The notes: generated by a model not told the origin, from the letters alone. A stretch of 64,000 nucleotides of DNA from Tardiphaga sp052076105 (GCF_052076105.1 NZ_CP197245.1:124001-188000); one strand, 5' to 3'; shown: positions 26,443 through 35,074, counted from the first letter of the stretch. A program made the numbers and translations.

Positions 26443-26885
26443 TGGCTTCGATACGGAATGCGAGCGCCGAAGTGCTGGTTGTTCTTGCACTGCTTGCAGT
26501 CGTACCAGTCTTGTCCGTTTGAATTATGCGAAAATTGCAGGATGCTTACATGTCCCTGTTGATAGCAAGCGGCACACGCGCGATGAATTGGTTCGCCGTT
26601 TGCGTCCGATTCTTTCAGTTCGTAAGCGAACGAACCGGCTCCGTAATCCTTAAGCTGGTATCGCTGCATTTGGCTTCTCTTTCCTTCGAAGGAAGTCACC
26701 TGCTTTTCAAGTTCGTCTACGCGCTTAACCAGCGCAAATTGCGCCTCTTGTGCGGAGAGGATCTTTTCTTGCAACTCTATGACAGCCGCATTCCTGATGG
26801 TCGCGTCACTGATGTCCTTCAAGGCCTTCGCCATGTCGAACGCAGTCTTGAGCGCGCTAGCTCCCGCCATCGCTTCGCTTATCAT
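26418..26885 (-). CDS. Coiled-coil and zinc-ribbon hypothetical protein
   Basis: A 155-aa protein. Residues 1-72 are helical with a coiled coil (heptad pattern through ELQEKILSAQEAQFALVKR). The C-terminal part has two CxxC pairs (C104-C107 and C130-C133), a likely zinc ribbon. This architecture occurs in genes I know as common cargo of prophages and islands, with no assigned function. It sits in the accessory stretch between the HEPN-like gene and an IS remnant. Composition looks less GC-rich than the core genes nearby. Confidence 0.65.
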   Translation of the reverse strand: MISEAMAGASALKTAFDMAKALKDISDATIRNAAVIELQEKILSAQEAQFALVKRVDELEKQVTSFEGKRSQMQRYQLKDYGAGSFAYELKESDANGEPIHRACAACYQQGHVSILQFSHNSNGQDWYDCKQCKNNQHFGARIPYRSHYSGGSDF

Positions 26886-26938
26886 AACGCTTCCTCCAAG
26901 CCCTGAAGCGCTTTGCAGCCTGCTTCTTATGAGAAAGT

Positions 26939-27226
26939 TTAGTTAGCTGGCCGGTACGTCAGGCGCTTGCCCTCGATACCTTTGAGAGCCTTCGCCGTCG
27001 GTTCTCCATCGCTAACGCCCAAGCCTGAGCGATTGTTGTAGCGGAACTGGAACTCGGTCAAGTAGCGTTGCACGTATTGTTCACCGCAGAACGTGTACGT
27101 GCCGCGCATACCGCGCTTGAACACGCCGAAGAAGTTTTCGACGTTGTTCGTGGTGAAGCCAGCCGCATTCTCATACTCGCGGCCGACGATGCTGGCCTCG
27201 TTCGAACGTCCGCCTTGACAGTATTC
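26939..27226 (-). pseudogene. IS1595-family transposase, C-terminal remnant
   Basis: A frame open from 27226 to a TAA at 26939 with no start codon except an internal GTG. It reads through NNVENFFGVFKRGMRGTY, a stretch with QRYLTEFQFRYNNR, and ALKGIEGKRLTYRPAN, which is the C-terminal end of an ISXO2-type DDE transposase of the IS1595 family. The N-terminal two thirds and both terminal inverted repeats are missing, so the element is dead. It marks past insertion in this stretch. Confidence 0.85.
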
Positions 27227-27712
27227 CTATAAGACTATATACCCCTCTCCGTCCTGCTCATGAGGGGCGCTTCTCGAGGGCGCTTTCGGAGTGGAGCAGG
27301 ATACGGCGCCTGCGGACGTGCCTCGCAAGCACGGACTCGGGAGGTCCGGGGTCACCGTCCTGGCCCACTACGGGGCTGCGCCGGAAACGGCTGGACGGGT
27401 GCGGGTGAAGGCAGGCGAAAGCCTGTCCGGAACGGAGGACTTATTAGTCCTGCCCAGTACCCGGAAGCACGGTCCCTGGAACAGAAATCGCCGTGATGGA
27501 GCGCCGCAAGGCGTTGCGCTGCAGAAGGCGAGGCGTCGCAGCCGAGCCGGATGTGGCGACACTACCCAAGGTGCGCCTTGCGGCGCTCCATTCCCCTCAG
27601 TTTTCGAGGGGACAACGACAGCTCACCTCGGGGCTTTCGCCCACGAGAACGATGTCGCGTGGCTGTTTGACATGTACATCCGAGCGAACGATAGCGGGCT
27701 TCTCACGCGTCG
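27227..27712. repeat. Non-coding repeat element with 18-bp inverted repeats
   Basis: About 486 bp without a credible gene. A perfect 18-bp inverted repeat (27496-27513 with 27574-27591) encloses 60 bp; a second small hairpin, CCCCTC with GAGGGG, follows at 27593-27611. The upstream half (from about 27258, GAGGGGCGCTTC) resembles a repeat block I know from several Bradyrhizobium-type genomes. Open frames crossing it on the plus strand are basic and lack ribosome-binding sites, so they are not called. Whether it is a mobile remnant or encodes a structured RNA is open. Confidence 0.6.
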
Positions 27713-28522
27713 TTACTTCCCCGCTGGCGGCGCGACGTCGGCGACCTGGCCACTGCGCTTCAGCGCGTCGGCGACGAAGCCCGACGCCTTCATCTCCTCG
27801 ACGAAGGCGGCAAGAAAAGCGACACCAGCCGTGCGCGGTCTGTCGGCAATGCGCGGCATGGCCATCGCCTGCTGGATCTCCTGGAAATGCCCGGACATCA
27901 CGCGCATCTCCGGATGATCCTTGGCATAGGCATCGAGCTGCTGGCGCACGCCGGCGGCGGCATCGAGCTTCTCGTCGAGAAACTTGCGGATCATCGCGCT
28001 GCCGCCGCCGGCATCGGCGCGCAGCACGGTGGCATGTTTGATGGTGCGGGTGAGATAGAGGTCGTAGGCCGAACCGAGGCCGACCGACATTTTGATGCCG
28101 TCCTTGTCGACGTCATCGACAGTCTTCAGCGGCGAATTGACCGGGACCATGTAAGTGCCCTCGATGATCACATAGGGCGCGGTGAAGATGATCTCCTGCG
28201 CGCGCACCGGCTCGATGGCGATGAAGCCGACATCCCAGGCGCCGGCCTTGGCGCCCTCGAACACCTTGCCAGCGGCTTCATAAGGCACGTAGTCGACAGG
28301 CACGCCGAGGCGCTTCGCCAGCTCGGCGGCCAGATCCGCGGAGACGCCGCGCGGCGCGCCGTCCGGGCCCTTTTGCGCGAGGACGCTGTTGCCGTAATTG
28401 ATCGCGGCGCGGAGCTTTCCGGTGGGCGCGAGATCGCGCAGCACTTCGGGCGGCGGCGCGGACTGGGCGAAAGTGGGCAACGCGGCCGTCATGAACAGCA
28501 CCATCCATCGCAATAATCGCAT
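27713..28522 (-). CDS. Periplasmic solute-binding protein (amino-acid type)
   Basis: A 269-aa family 3 solute-binding protein. A signal peptide covers residues 1-22 (cleavage near FAQSA). The body has PTGKLRAAINYGNSVLA, RGVSADLAAELAKRLGVP and WDVGFIAIEP..AQEIIFT motifs of the polar amino-acid group. No ABC permease or ATPase is adjacent, so it is an orphan. A GGGGAGG site precedes the ATG at 28522; the longer frame upstream is rejected. The ligand is unknown. Confidence 0.88.
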   Translation of the reverse strand: MRLLRWMVLFMTAALPTFAQSAPPPEVLRDLAPTGKLRAAINYGNSVLAQKGPDGAPRGVSADLAAELAKRLGVPVDYVPYEAAGKVFEGAKAGAWDVGFIAIEPVRAQEIIFTAPYVIIEGTYMVPVNSPLKTVDDVDKDGIKMSVGLGSAYDLYLTRTIKHATVLRADAGGGSAMIRKFLDEKLDAAAGVRQQLDAYAKDHPEMRVMSGHFQEIQQAMAMPRIADRPRTAGVAFLAAFVEEMKASGFVADALKRSGQVADVAPPAGK

Positions 28523-28734
28523 CGCCGGCCTCCCCGATTTCGGCGCGACCATGCCCGCAAAGCCGCCGCGCGACAATCGGCGACCTGCCCCGCCAACGAC
28601 AGCGTGATCGGCCCGGTATGCTAACCCGCGTTCGGCCAGCGGACGGGATGGCTGTTATGCGATCCGGGGAACTCCTTCTCCCGCACTGCGCGACCGTCTA
28701 CACTCATGTCCGTTGGCGCAACGGGTGGCTTTAA

Positions 28735-29439
28735 GTGTTCAACGGTTTCTACAAATGCGAATACCAGGCGGGCGACGTGGTCGGCCGCAGCGTCATGTAT
28801 TGCAAGGACGGCCGCATGCTGGGCGGCAACACCGCCTTTGCCCATGTCGGCACCTATGAGGAAATCGGCGACGCCATCCACGCGGTGATCCACGGCCAGC
28901 GCCATCAGGTCGGATCGCAGTTTCGCACGCTCTACGGCAACGACGACGGCGCGATCCGCGTCCGCGGCGTGTACGACGGCAAGAACTACAGGTTCACCGG
29001 CGGTGATGCGCAAGGCCAAGGGCCAGCCTTCCAGTCGAAAATGACGCGGCTCGACGAGGAAGACTTCCCCGCCACCGGCGCCGTGGGCGCAGGCGGCATC
29101 GTCAACGGCCTCTATTCCATTCGCCTGCAGACGCTGGACGGCGTCGAGGACGGGCTGACCGGCGTGATGTTGCTGTTCGACGGGCGCATCCTCGGCGGCG
29201 ACGCGCGCTTCTATTATCTCGGCGCCTATGGCTCGGCCGACGGCCGCTGGAAGGGCGAGATCGTCAATCAGGAGCACACGCCGCTGGCCGGCGAGACGTC
29301 GATCTTCGCAGGCTATGAAGTCGGCATCGGCTTCTCCGGAAGCTGCAACGACAGCGGCGCGGCATTCGAAGCCACCGCGCTCGCCGGCAAGCGAAGCCTG
29401 CGCCTGAAGGCTACGCTGTCGCTGCTGCACAAAGCCTGA
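28735..29439 (+). CDS. Tandem GrlR-like domain protein
   Basis: A 234-aa protein starting at GTG 28735 (GGGTGG about 9 nt upstream). Two copies of a small lipocalin-like domain are visible. The first (1-95) has NGFYKCEYQAGDVVG, GRMLGGNTAFAHVGTY; the second (110-234) has NGLYSIRLQT, ILGGDARFYYLGAYG. This is the GrlR pattern, known from the regulator that binds GrlA in attaching-effacing E. coli. No type III secretion genes occur in the window. A role in a negative regulatory complex is possible by analogy only. Confidence 0.65.
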   Translation: MFNGFYKCEYQAGDVVGRSVMYCKDGRMLGGNTAFAHVGTYEEIGDAIHAVIHGQRHQVGSQFRTLYGNDDGAIRVRGVYDGKNYRFTGGDAQGQGPAFQSKMTRLDEEDFPATGAVGAGGIVNGLYSIRLQTLDGVEDGLTGVMLLFDGRILGGDARFYYLGAYGSADGRWKGEIVNQEHTPLAGETSIFAGYEVGIGFSGSCNDSGAAFEATALAGKRSLRLKATLSLLHKA

Positions 29440-29446
29440 CGCGTCG

Positions 29447-30469
29447 TTAGGCGCGCGCCAGCATCCTGCGTTCGACGGGGTGGACATCGATCGTCCGCAA
29501 CCGTCCCATCCGCAGCACATCGATCTCGATCGCGCGATCGATGCGATCACGATCCAGAATCCGGATCAGATCATCGACGCCATTCACCGGCACGTGATCG
29601 AGCGCGATCACGACATCGCCGGGCAGCAGGCCAGCTTTCGCCGCGGGACCATCGGGATCGATCTGGTCGAGCAGCGCACCCATGGTGTTCTCCACACCGG
29701 CGAGCAGAGCATGGCGCCGCGGGATCGGCGCAGTCTGGCCGGACACGCCGATAAAGGCGCGGCGGACATGGCCGTGACGGATGATCTCCGACAGCACGAA
29801 TTGCGCGGTGTTACTGGCGACCGCAAAGCAGATGCCCTGCGCGCCCTGGATGATCGCGGTGTTGATGCCGATCACCTCGCCACCCGACGATACCAGAGGG
29901 CCGCCGGAATTGCCGGGATTGAGCGCGGCATCGGTCTGGATCACGTCCTCGATGGAGCGCCCGCTCACCGAGCGGATCGAACGGCCGAGCGCCGAGACTA
30001 CGCCGGCCGTCACGGTGAATTCGAAGCCGAGCGGATTGCCGATGGCAACGACGAGCTGGCCGCGCTTCAGATTCTTGGAATTGCCGAGCCCGGCATAACG
30101 CAGGTCGCGCGCGCCATCGGCCCGCAAAAGAGCGAGATCGGTATCGGGGTCAGCGCCCAGCACGCGCGCATCAGTGACGACACCTTCGGTATCGCGCAGG
30201 CGGATATGCTTCGAATTACCGACGACATGGCTGTTGGTCAGCACGAGGCCGTCGGGCGAGATGACGATGCCCGAGCCGAGCCCGCCGCGCTCACGCCCGT
30301 TGGGCGCCTTCGCTCCGGTCTCGACGCGCACGACCGCCGGGCCGACGCGTTCGGTGACATCGATGACGGCGTTCGAATAGGCATCGAGCAGCGCCGCATC
30401 GTTCGGCGCTGCAGCAGCGACCGGTGTCGCGGAATCGTCATCGAAGGGATGTTCGGTGATATCAAGCAT
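29447..30469 (-). CDS. HtrA/DegP-like S1C serine protease with PDZ domain
   Basis: A 340-aa protein. The trypsin-like domain has His in LTNSHVVGN, Asp in DPDTDLALLRA and Ser in NPGNSGGPLV, so the catalytic triad is intact. A single C-terminal PDZ domain follows (VALDHVPVNGVDDLIRIL near residue 300). Unlike classic DegP there is no visible signal peptide; the N-terminus is acidic and polar. It may act in the cytoplasm. AAGGA lies 9 nt before the ATG at 30469. It is convergent with the GrlR-like gene, 7 bp apart. Confidence 0.9.
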   Translation of the reverse strand: MLDITEHPFDDDSATPVAAAAPNDAALLDAYSNAVIDVTERVGPAVVRVETGAKAPNGRERGGLGSGIVISPDGLVLTNSHVVGNSKHIRLRDTEGVVTDARVLGADPDTDLALLRADGARDLRYAGLGNSKNLKRGQLVVAIGNPLGFEFTVTAGVVSALGRSIRSVSGRSIEDVIQTDAALNPGNSGGPLVSSGGEVIGINTAIIQGAQGICFAVASNTAQFVLSEIIRHGHVRRAFIGVSGQTAPIPRRHALLAGVENTMGALLDQIDPDGPAAKAGLLPGDVVIALDHVPVNGVDDLIRILDRDRIDRAIEIDVLRMGRLRTIDVHPVERRMLARA

Positions 30470-30667
30470 GACGGTGGTTCCTTTGTGATTCAAATGGGCC
30501 CGGCGCGCGCCACCGCAAGTGCCGCATGCACGATGGACATGGCGGGGCTGCGCCGCGGTTTAACCGCAGCTCTGTTCAAGCCGTGACTTTACGCCACAGC
30601 TAACCACCCCTATGTTTCCAGCGCGGCTGTCGATGGTGATGAGCGCTTTTCAAGGGAAGAAACCACG

Positions 30668-31987
30668 ATGGCCAAGCAACCCTGGTATCGCGTTCTCTAT
30701 ATCCAGGTGCTGATCGCGATCGCGATCGGCGTGACAGTCGGTTACTTCTATCCGGATGCCGGCAAGGCCCTGAAGCCACTCGGTGACGGCTTCATCGCGC
30801 TGATCAAGATGATGATCGCGCCGGCGATCTTCTGCACTGTCGTTCACGGCATCGCCTCGATCGGCGACATGAGCAAGGTCGGCCGCATCGGCGGCAAGAC
30901 GCTGCTCTACTTCGAGACGGTCTCCACCCTGGCGCTGCTGATCGGCCTGCTGGTCGGCCACTTCCTGCAGCCCGGCGCCGGCTTCAACATCGATCCCTCC
31001 ACGTTGGACGCGAAATCCGTCGCCAGCTATGTCACCCGCGCCAAGGAGGAAAGCTTTGTCACCCATCTGATGGCGATCATTCCGACCTCCTATTTCGACT
31101 CGCTGGCCAAAGGCGATCTGCTGCAGGTGCTGCTGGTCGCGATCCTTTCGGGCTTTGCTATTTCGCATATGGGGAAACCCGGCGAAAAGATTGCCGAAGG
31201 CGTTGATCTCGCCGGCAAGATGTTCTTCCGCATCATCGGCATGATCGTGCAGCTCGCGCCCATCGGCGCCTTTGGCGCGATGGCATTCACCATCGGTTCG
31301 TTCGGCCTCGGCGCCCTCGTCAATCTCGGCTATCTCATCTTCACCTTCTATCTGGCGTCGGTGCTGTTCGTATTGCTGGTCCTCGGCGGCATCGCGCGCG
31401 CCTTCGGTTTCTCGATCCTGCGCTTCATCGGCTATATCAAGGACGAACTGCTGATCGTGCTCGGCACCTCGTCGTCCGAGACCGTGCTGCCGCGCATGAT
31501 CACCAAGATGGAAGCCCTGGGCGCATCGAAGCCGGTGGTCGGCCTCGTCATCCCGACCGGCTACAGCTTCAATCTCGACGGCACCAATATCTATATGACT
31601 CTCGCCACGCTGTTTCTGGCGCAGGCCACCAACACGCATCTCACCGTCGGCCAGATGGCCGCGGTGCTGGGCGTCGCGATGCTGACATCGAAAGGCGCAT
31701 CGGGCGTCACAGGTGCGGGCTTCGTGACGCTGGCCGCGACGCTGTCGATCATCCCCGATATTCCGATCACCGCGCTGGCCATCATCGTCGGCATCGACAA
31801 GTTCATGAGCGAATGCCGCGCGCTCACCAATCTGATCGGCAACGGCGTCGCCACCATCGTCATCAGCCGCTGGGAAGGCGAACTCGATCGCCATCAGCTC
31901 CACGAGGCGCTGCTGCATCCCATCGATTTCGGCGAAGAGATGGAGCACCGCCCGCTGGAAGAACTGCCGGAAAAATCGGCCGCCTGA
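30668..31987 (+). CDS. dctA: C4-dicarboxylate:proton symporter DctA
   Basis: A 439-aa inner-membrane transporter of the DAACS family. It takes up succinate, malate and fumarate with protons. Landmarks are KMMIAPAIFCTVVHGIA, the serine-rich TSSSETVLPRM loop, GYSFNLDGTNIYMTLA and ASGVTGAGFVTLA. GGGAAG lies 9 nt before the ATG. The dctB-dctD sensor genes are not in the window. DctA is central for growth on dicarboxylates and for nodule metabolism in rhizobia; whether that applies here cannot be told. Confidence 0.96.
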   Translation: MAKQPWYRVLYIQVLIAIAIGVTVGYFYPDAGKALKPLGDGFIALIKMMIAPAIFCTVVHGIASIGDMSKVGRIGGKTLLYFETVSTLALLIGLLVGHFLQPGAGFNIDPSTLDAKSVASYVTRAKEESFVTHLMAIIPTSYFDSLAKGDLLQVLLVAILSGFAISHMGKPGEKIAEGVDLAGKMFFRIIGMIVQLAPIGAFGAMAFTIGSFGLGALVNLGYLIFTFYLASVLFVLLVLGGIARAFGFSILRFIGYIKDELLIVLGTSSSETVLPRMITKMEALGASKPVVGLVIPTGYSFNLDGTNIYMTLATLFLAQATNTHLTVGQMAAVLGVAMLTSKGASGVTGAGFVTLAATLSIIPDIPITALAIIVGIDKFMSECRALTNLIGNGVATIVISRWEGELDRHQLHEALLHPIDFGEEMEHRPLEELPEKSAA

Positions 31988-32075
31988 TCGCTCTATTCAG
32001 GACACCCGATCCGGCATCAGCGTGGCCGGGTTTACTGGCATTCCTTTGATATAGACACCGCCCGCCGCATTGCGA

Positions 32076-32255
32076 TCACCCCGAACGGCGGTTGCTGGTG
32101 TTCTGCGTGAGATTGCCGTGCGCGGCCTGCTCGCGAATATTGTGCTTCTCGTCGTCGCGATGACCCTTGGTGTTATCGAGCGTGACCTTTGGCGCGCTGC
32201 CGGGTCCCTTGTCGCTGCAGTTATCCTCGGGAACGGGCTGGATGTGCTTGGTCAT
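32076..32255 (-). CDS. Small polar hypothetical protein (59 aa)
   Basis: A 59-aa hydrophilic protein beginning MTKHIQPVPEDN with GGGGAG 7 nt upstream. It is rich in Asn, Lys and Asp with no hydrophobic segment and is probably disordered. I have seen similar small proteins in related genomes but cannot name a family. Confidence 0.55.
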   Translation of the reverse strand: MTKHIQPVPEDNCSDKGPGSAPKVTLDNTKGHRDDEKHNIREQAAHGNLTQNTSNRRSG

Positions 32256-32401
32256 CGGGAATCTCCCCTTGCAGGTCGAGAGCAACGCAGCTGCTCAAAC
32301 AGCGTTCCTTAACCAGCCCCGACACATGAAATCGCCGCCCGCCGTTGAACCTTCTGGCGCCGTTGTTTGACGCATAAAACAATGTTGAGTGGGGGCGCTG
32401 C

Positions 32402-32677
32402 ATGAAAATCGCGTTGCTGATCTTGCTGGGTCTGGTTCTGGGGTTGCTCGGTGGAGCGGCTGTGGGGATCGGAGCCGGCGTCGCCTGGGTCGAATTGTTC
32501 AAGACCAGCAATTTCGAGGGCTACAGCGCCATGCTGGTGTTTTTCACCTTCATGCCCATTGGCGCACTTCTCGGCGCCGTCGGCGGGGCCCTGCTGTTTG
32601 GCATCATGGCCGCCCGTAACACCGATATCGCCGTCGAGCGGCTGTCCCTGCAAGAGCGCGATCAATCCTACCGGTAA
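32402..32677 (+). CDS. Small membrane protein (91 aa)
   Basis: A 91-aa protein with two hydrophobic helices (residues 3-30 and 45-70), glycine-rich, with a charged C-terminal tail. GGGGGC lies 6 nt before the ATG. No family recognised. Confidence 0.6.
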   Translation: MKIALLILLGLVLGLLGGAAVGIGAGVAWVELFKTSNFEGYSAMLVFFTFMPIGALLGAVGGALLFGIMAARNTDIAVERLSLQERDQSYR

Positions 32678-32870
32678 GGTTATGCCGGCGCCATAATGCA
32701 GCTTAACGTTTTGGTGAGCAGATCCTCACCACGAACATTTGTGCATTGCAAAATAATCGGTTGAATTTTAGCGAAATTATATTACTCAACGCACCAAGCA
32801 ATTTGTGCGGACCGCCCCGGCGACGTTGCCCCGGCGCGCAAGAGTTTTCAGCCATTTCAGGATTATCCCA

Positions 32871-33302
32871 ATGACAGAGCATAGCCTCTGGCGTTTCTCA
32901 CGCGCGTTGCATCGCGCCATCAACGAACGCCAGCTCGACCACCTCGCTGACATCATCGACGACAATATCGAGTGGGCGGTCTACGGGCCGATCGATATGT
33001 TTCCGTTTCTCGGTGCGCGCCACGGCAAAGCCGCGGTGCTCGATGTCTGCAAGCAGATCGCCGACAATGTACGGGTGCATCGCTTCGAGCGGGAGTCGAT
33101 GATCCTCGGCGATGAGTCTGGCTCCGCCATGATGCGCTTCTCGCTGACCGCGCTGGATTCGAACCGCCCCATCAGCCTGCGGCTGGCGCAATTCGCCCAG
33201 TTCAAGGCCGGGCGCCTGACCAGTATGCGCGTGGTCGTGGATACGTTCGACCTCGTCGAACAGGCATTGGGCCGCCCCATCCATCTGCCGAAGATCGCCT
33301 GA
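32871..33302 (+). CDS. SnoaL/NTF2-like protein
   Basis: A 143-aa protein of the NTF2-like cone fold (DUF4440/SnoaL type): a first helix with LWRFSRALHRAINERQL, the core strand segment IEWAVYGPIDMFPFLGARHG and a C-terminal strand ending in VVDTFDLVEQALG. Enzymes and binding proteins share this fold; no catalytic signature decides between them. The ATG at 32871 gives the family N-terminus. The 190 bp upstream is AT-rich and probably holds the promoter. Confidence 0.75.
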   Translation: MTEHSLWRFSRALHRAINERQLDHLADIIDDNIEWAVYGPIDMFPFLGARHGKAAVLDVCKQIADNVRVHRFERESMILGDESGSAMMRFSLTALDSNRPISLRLAQFAQFKAGRLTSMRVVVDTFDLVEQALGRPIHLPKIA

Positions 33303-33423
33303 TCAGCGCGGCGATTGCCCATCGCCACGTTCATCCCCAGCGAAATGTTGCGACGCCACAATTCCGCCGGGCCTGATGGTATTATGTGCCAATCGATCCG
33401 CGATCTTGCTGGGCAGTGGCACG

Positions 33424-34320
33424 ATGGCTTCAATCAAACCGGCATATTGGGCGCTCATCGCAGCATTCGGTGGAACCGCGTTTGCCTTTCCGGCTCACGC
33501 GCAGAATCCGTGGCGCGGTCTCGTCGACGTTGCGCCGCCTCCCGGCGAAATAGAGCAGGTCGACACGGCCGCCACTCCTCCTGCTGACACCCCGGAACCC
33601 GACTGGAGCCTCTTGAATACCGACGATTCGCCGACGGCGAAGGCATCACTCCGCGAAAAGCGCTCGTCACTGATCGTCGGCAGCCCGTCGTCGAGCTGGA
33701 CCAACAATGAGAGCAACGGCGCGTCCGCACTCTCGGTCAAGCAGTCGGTCACGCCATTCTGGGATACCCGCGTCGGCGCCGACATCAATGTGGCGCGGCA
33801 GACCGCGCCGCGCAGCGCAGCTGACGCCTATCGCAATCAATTCGGCGACGGCACGGCGCAGGCCCAATCAGGCGGCACCGCCTGGGCGGCAGCGACTGCT
33901 CCCGGTGTGGGTTCGATCTGGGACAAGACGGCGATCGAAGCGCGCGTCGATCCGGGTGCAGATCAAACCAAACTCGGCACTTCGCTCAGCAAATCGGTAC
34001 CCATTGCCGGCGATCAGTATTCACTGACGCTGCAGAGCGGCTACAACGTGATTCAGCAAGGCAATATTCCGGCCATTGGCTACAACGGTCGCCCGACGCG
34101 CAGCTATGAGACCGACCAGCTCGCACGCTTCAACATCACCGATACCGGCACCAGCTTCATCGCCGGACAATCGCTCGCAACCACCGACGACAAATGGCTG
34201 CGCAAGTTCGGTGCCGAGCAGAAGCTGTTTGGCGGCGTCAACGTCTCCGGATCGATCAGCGAGACTGTTCAGGGCGTGACCAACAAAACGTTCTCGGCCG
34301 GCTTCAAGCATAGTTGGTAA
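33424..34320 (+). CDS. Secreted hypothetical protein, barrel-like
   Basis: A 298-aa protein with a signal peptide (residues 1-27, cleavage near AHAQN). Residues 30-95 are Pro/Asp-rich and probably disordered. The rest alternates polar and hydrophobic residues in beta fashion and the protein ends in FKHSW with a terminal aromatic residue, as do many outer-membrane barrels. No family is recognised; an in-frame start at 33376 would break the signal peptide. Confidence 0.7.
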   Translation: MASIKPAYWALIAAFGGTAFAFPAHAQNPWRGLVDVAPPPGEIEQVDTAATPPADTPEPDWSLLNTDDSPTAKASLREKRSSLIVGSPSSSWTNNESNGASALSVKQSVTPFWDTRVGADINVARQTAPRSAADAYRNQFGDGTAQAQSGGTAWAAATAPGVGSIWDKTAIEARVDPGADQTKLGTSLSKSVPIAGDQYSLTLQSGYNVIQQGNIPAIGYNGRPTRSYETDQLARFNITDTGTSFIAGQSLATTDDKWLRKFGAEQKLFGGVNVSGSISETVQGVTNKTFSAGFKHSW

Positions 34321-34456
34321 GTAAGTTTTAATACACTTTGCCAGATGATTGCCGGCAAAGATCGGCGCCCCGCCGCATATTCGCCGCGATCTCGTCAAAA
34401 TCCACTGCGCAGATGTACACGTAAATTTGTCATGCGGGGGACCGCGCTCGCTCACT

Positions 34457-34472
34457 GTGAAGTTCACTTCAC
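34457..34472. promoter_or_regulatory. Inverted repeat upstream of the 34491 gene
   Basis: Perfect GTGAAGT-2-ACTTCAC inverted repeat, 18 nt before the start codon and overlapping the probable transcription start to ribosome-binding region. It could be an operator or an mRNA hairpin. Confidence 0.45.
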
Positions 34473-34490
34473 GCAAACAAGGAAGAGCTG

Positions 34491-34931
34491 ATGAGTGCCA
34501 TTCGTTCAGAACAGACAGAAGCCAAAGATGACGACAGCAACCTCGCCGCTGTGTCTGAAGTCGAAGCGGGCATCCGCGACTTCGTGCGCAACGATATCGC
34601 TTACCTCCGTCGTCCGGTGCCTGGCATGGTGAACAATTCAAGCGAGACCAGCAGCAGCACCGATGCGCCGCTGGAAACAACCACCGAAGCGACCGTCAAC
34701 AGCGTCAACTCGCTGATCCAGCGTGTCGCCGGCACCTCGCTCGGTGAGATCGAGAAACTGGTTTCCGAACTGGAGAGTCTCCGCGACCTGCTCCACGCCG
34801 AAGGCCAGCGCGTTCAGCGCGAGATCTCTGGCTACGCCCAGCTCAGCCAGGCCGCAATGAAGTCGACCCGCCTGATCGCCGACAATGTCGCTCAGTGGAA
34901 GCGTACCGCTGACGGTCTGCGTCACGACTGA
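34491..34931 (+). CDS. Hypothetical coiled-coil protein (146 aa)
   Basis: A 146-aa acidic soluble protein. The first 65 residues are polar and low-complexity (SSETSSSTDAPLETTTE); residues 75-125 are helical with heptad spacing (LIQRVAGTSLGEIEKL onward). No family name comes to mind, though it looks conserved in style among related genomes. It has an own terminator downstream and an inverted repeat upstream, so it is a self-contained unit. Confidence 0.7.
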   Translation: MSAIRSEQTEAKDDDSNLAAVSEVEAGIRDFVRNDIAYLRRPVPGMVNNSSETSSSTDAPLETTTEATVNSVNSLIQRVAGTSLGEIEKLVSELESLRDLLHAEGQRVQREISGYAQLSQAAMKSTRLIADNVAQWKRTADGLRHD

Positions 34932-34955
34932 TCCGCACTGGATCGCCCGAATCAC

Positions 34956-34985
34956 AAGCCGCCGCCCGAAAGGGCGGCGGCTTTT
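34956..34985 (+). terminator. Rho-independent terminator
   Basis: A 12-bp GC-rich stem (34956-34967 with 34972-34983, GAAA loop) followed by TTTT on the plus strand, 25 bp past the 34491-34931 gene. Confidence 0.9.
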
Positions 34986-35074
34986 TCGTGACCCCGTTCA
35001 ATTGAACTTTATTCGTTTTGTTCCCGACCAACGGCTACGCAGCATCCGTGAACTGCTTTTGGGGGAATCAATCC

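Noticed and set aside
26308..26490. Minus-strand 60-codon frame in the island
   Set aside because: It overlaps two better candidate genes and is Leu/Arg/His-rich with no start signal.
27258..27700. Plus-strand frames in the non-coding repeat
   Set aside because: They are Arg/Gly-rich, cross the inverted repeat and lack ribosome-binding sites; repeat DNA is the better explanation.
30650..31948. Long antisense frame over dctA
   Set aside because: Same cause; dctA motifs are complete on the plus strand, and the antisense product is His/Asp/Arg-rich with no domain.
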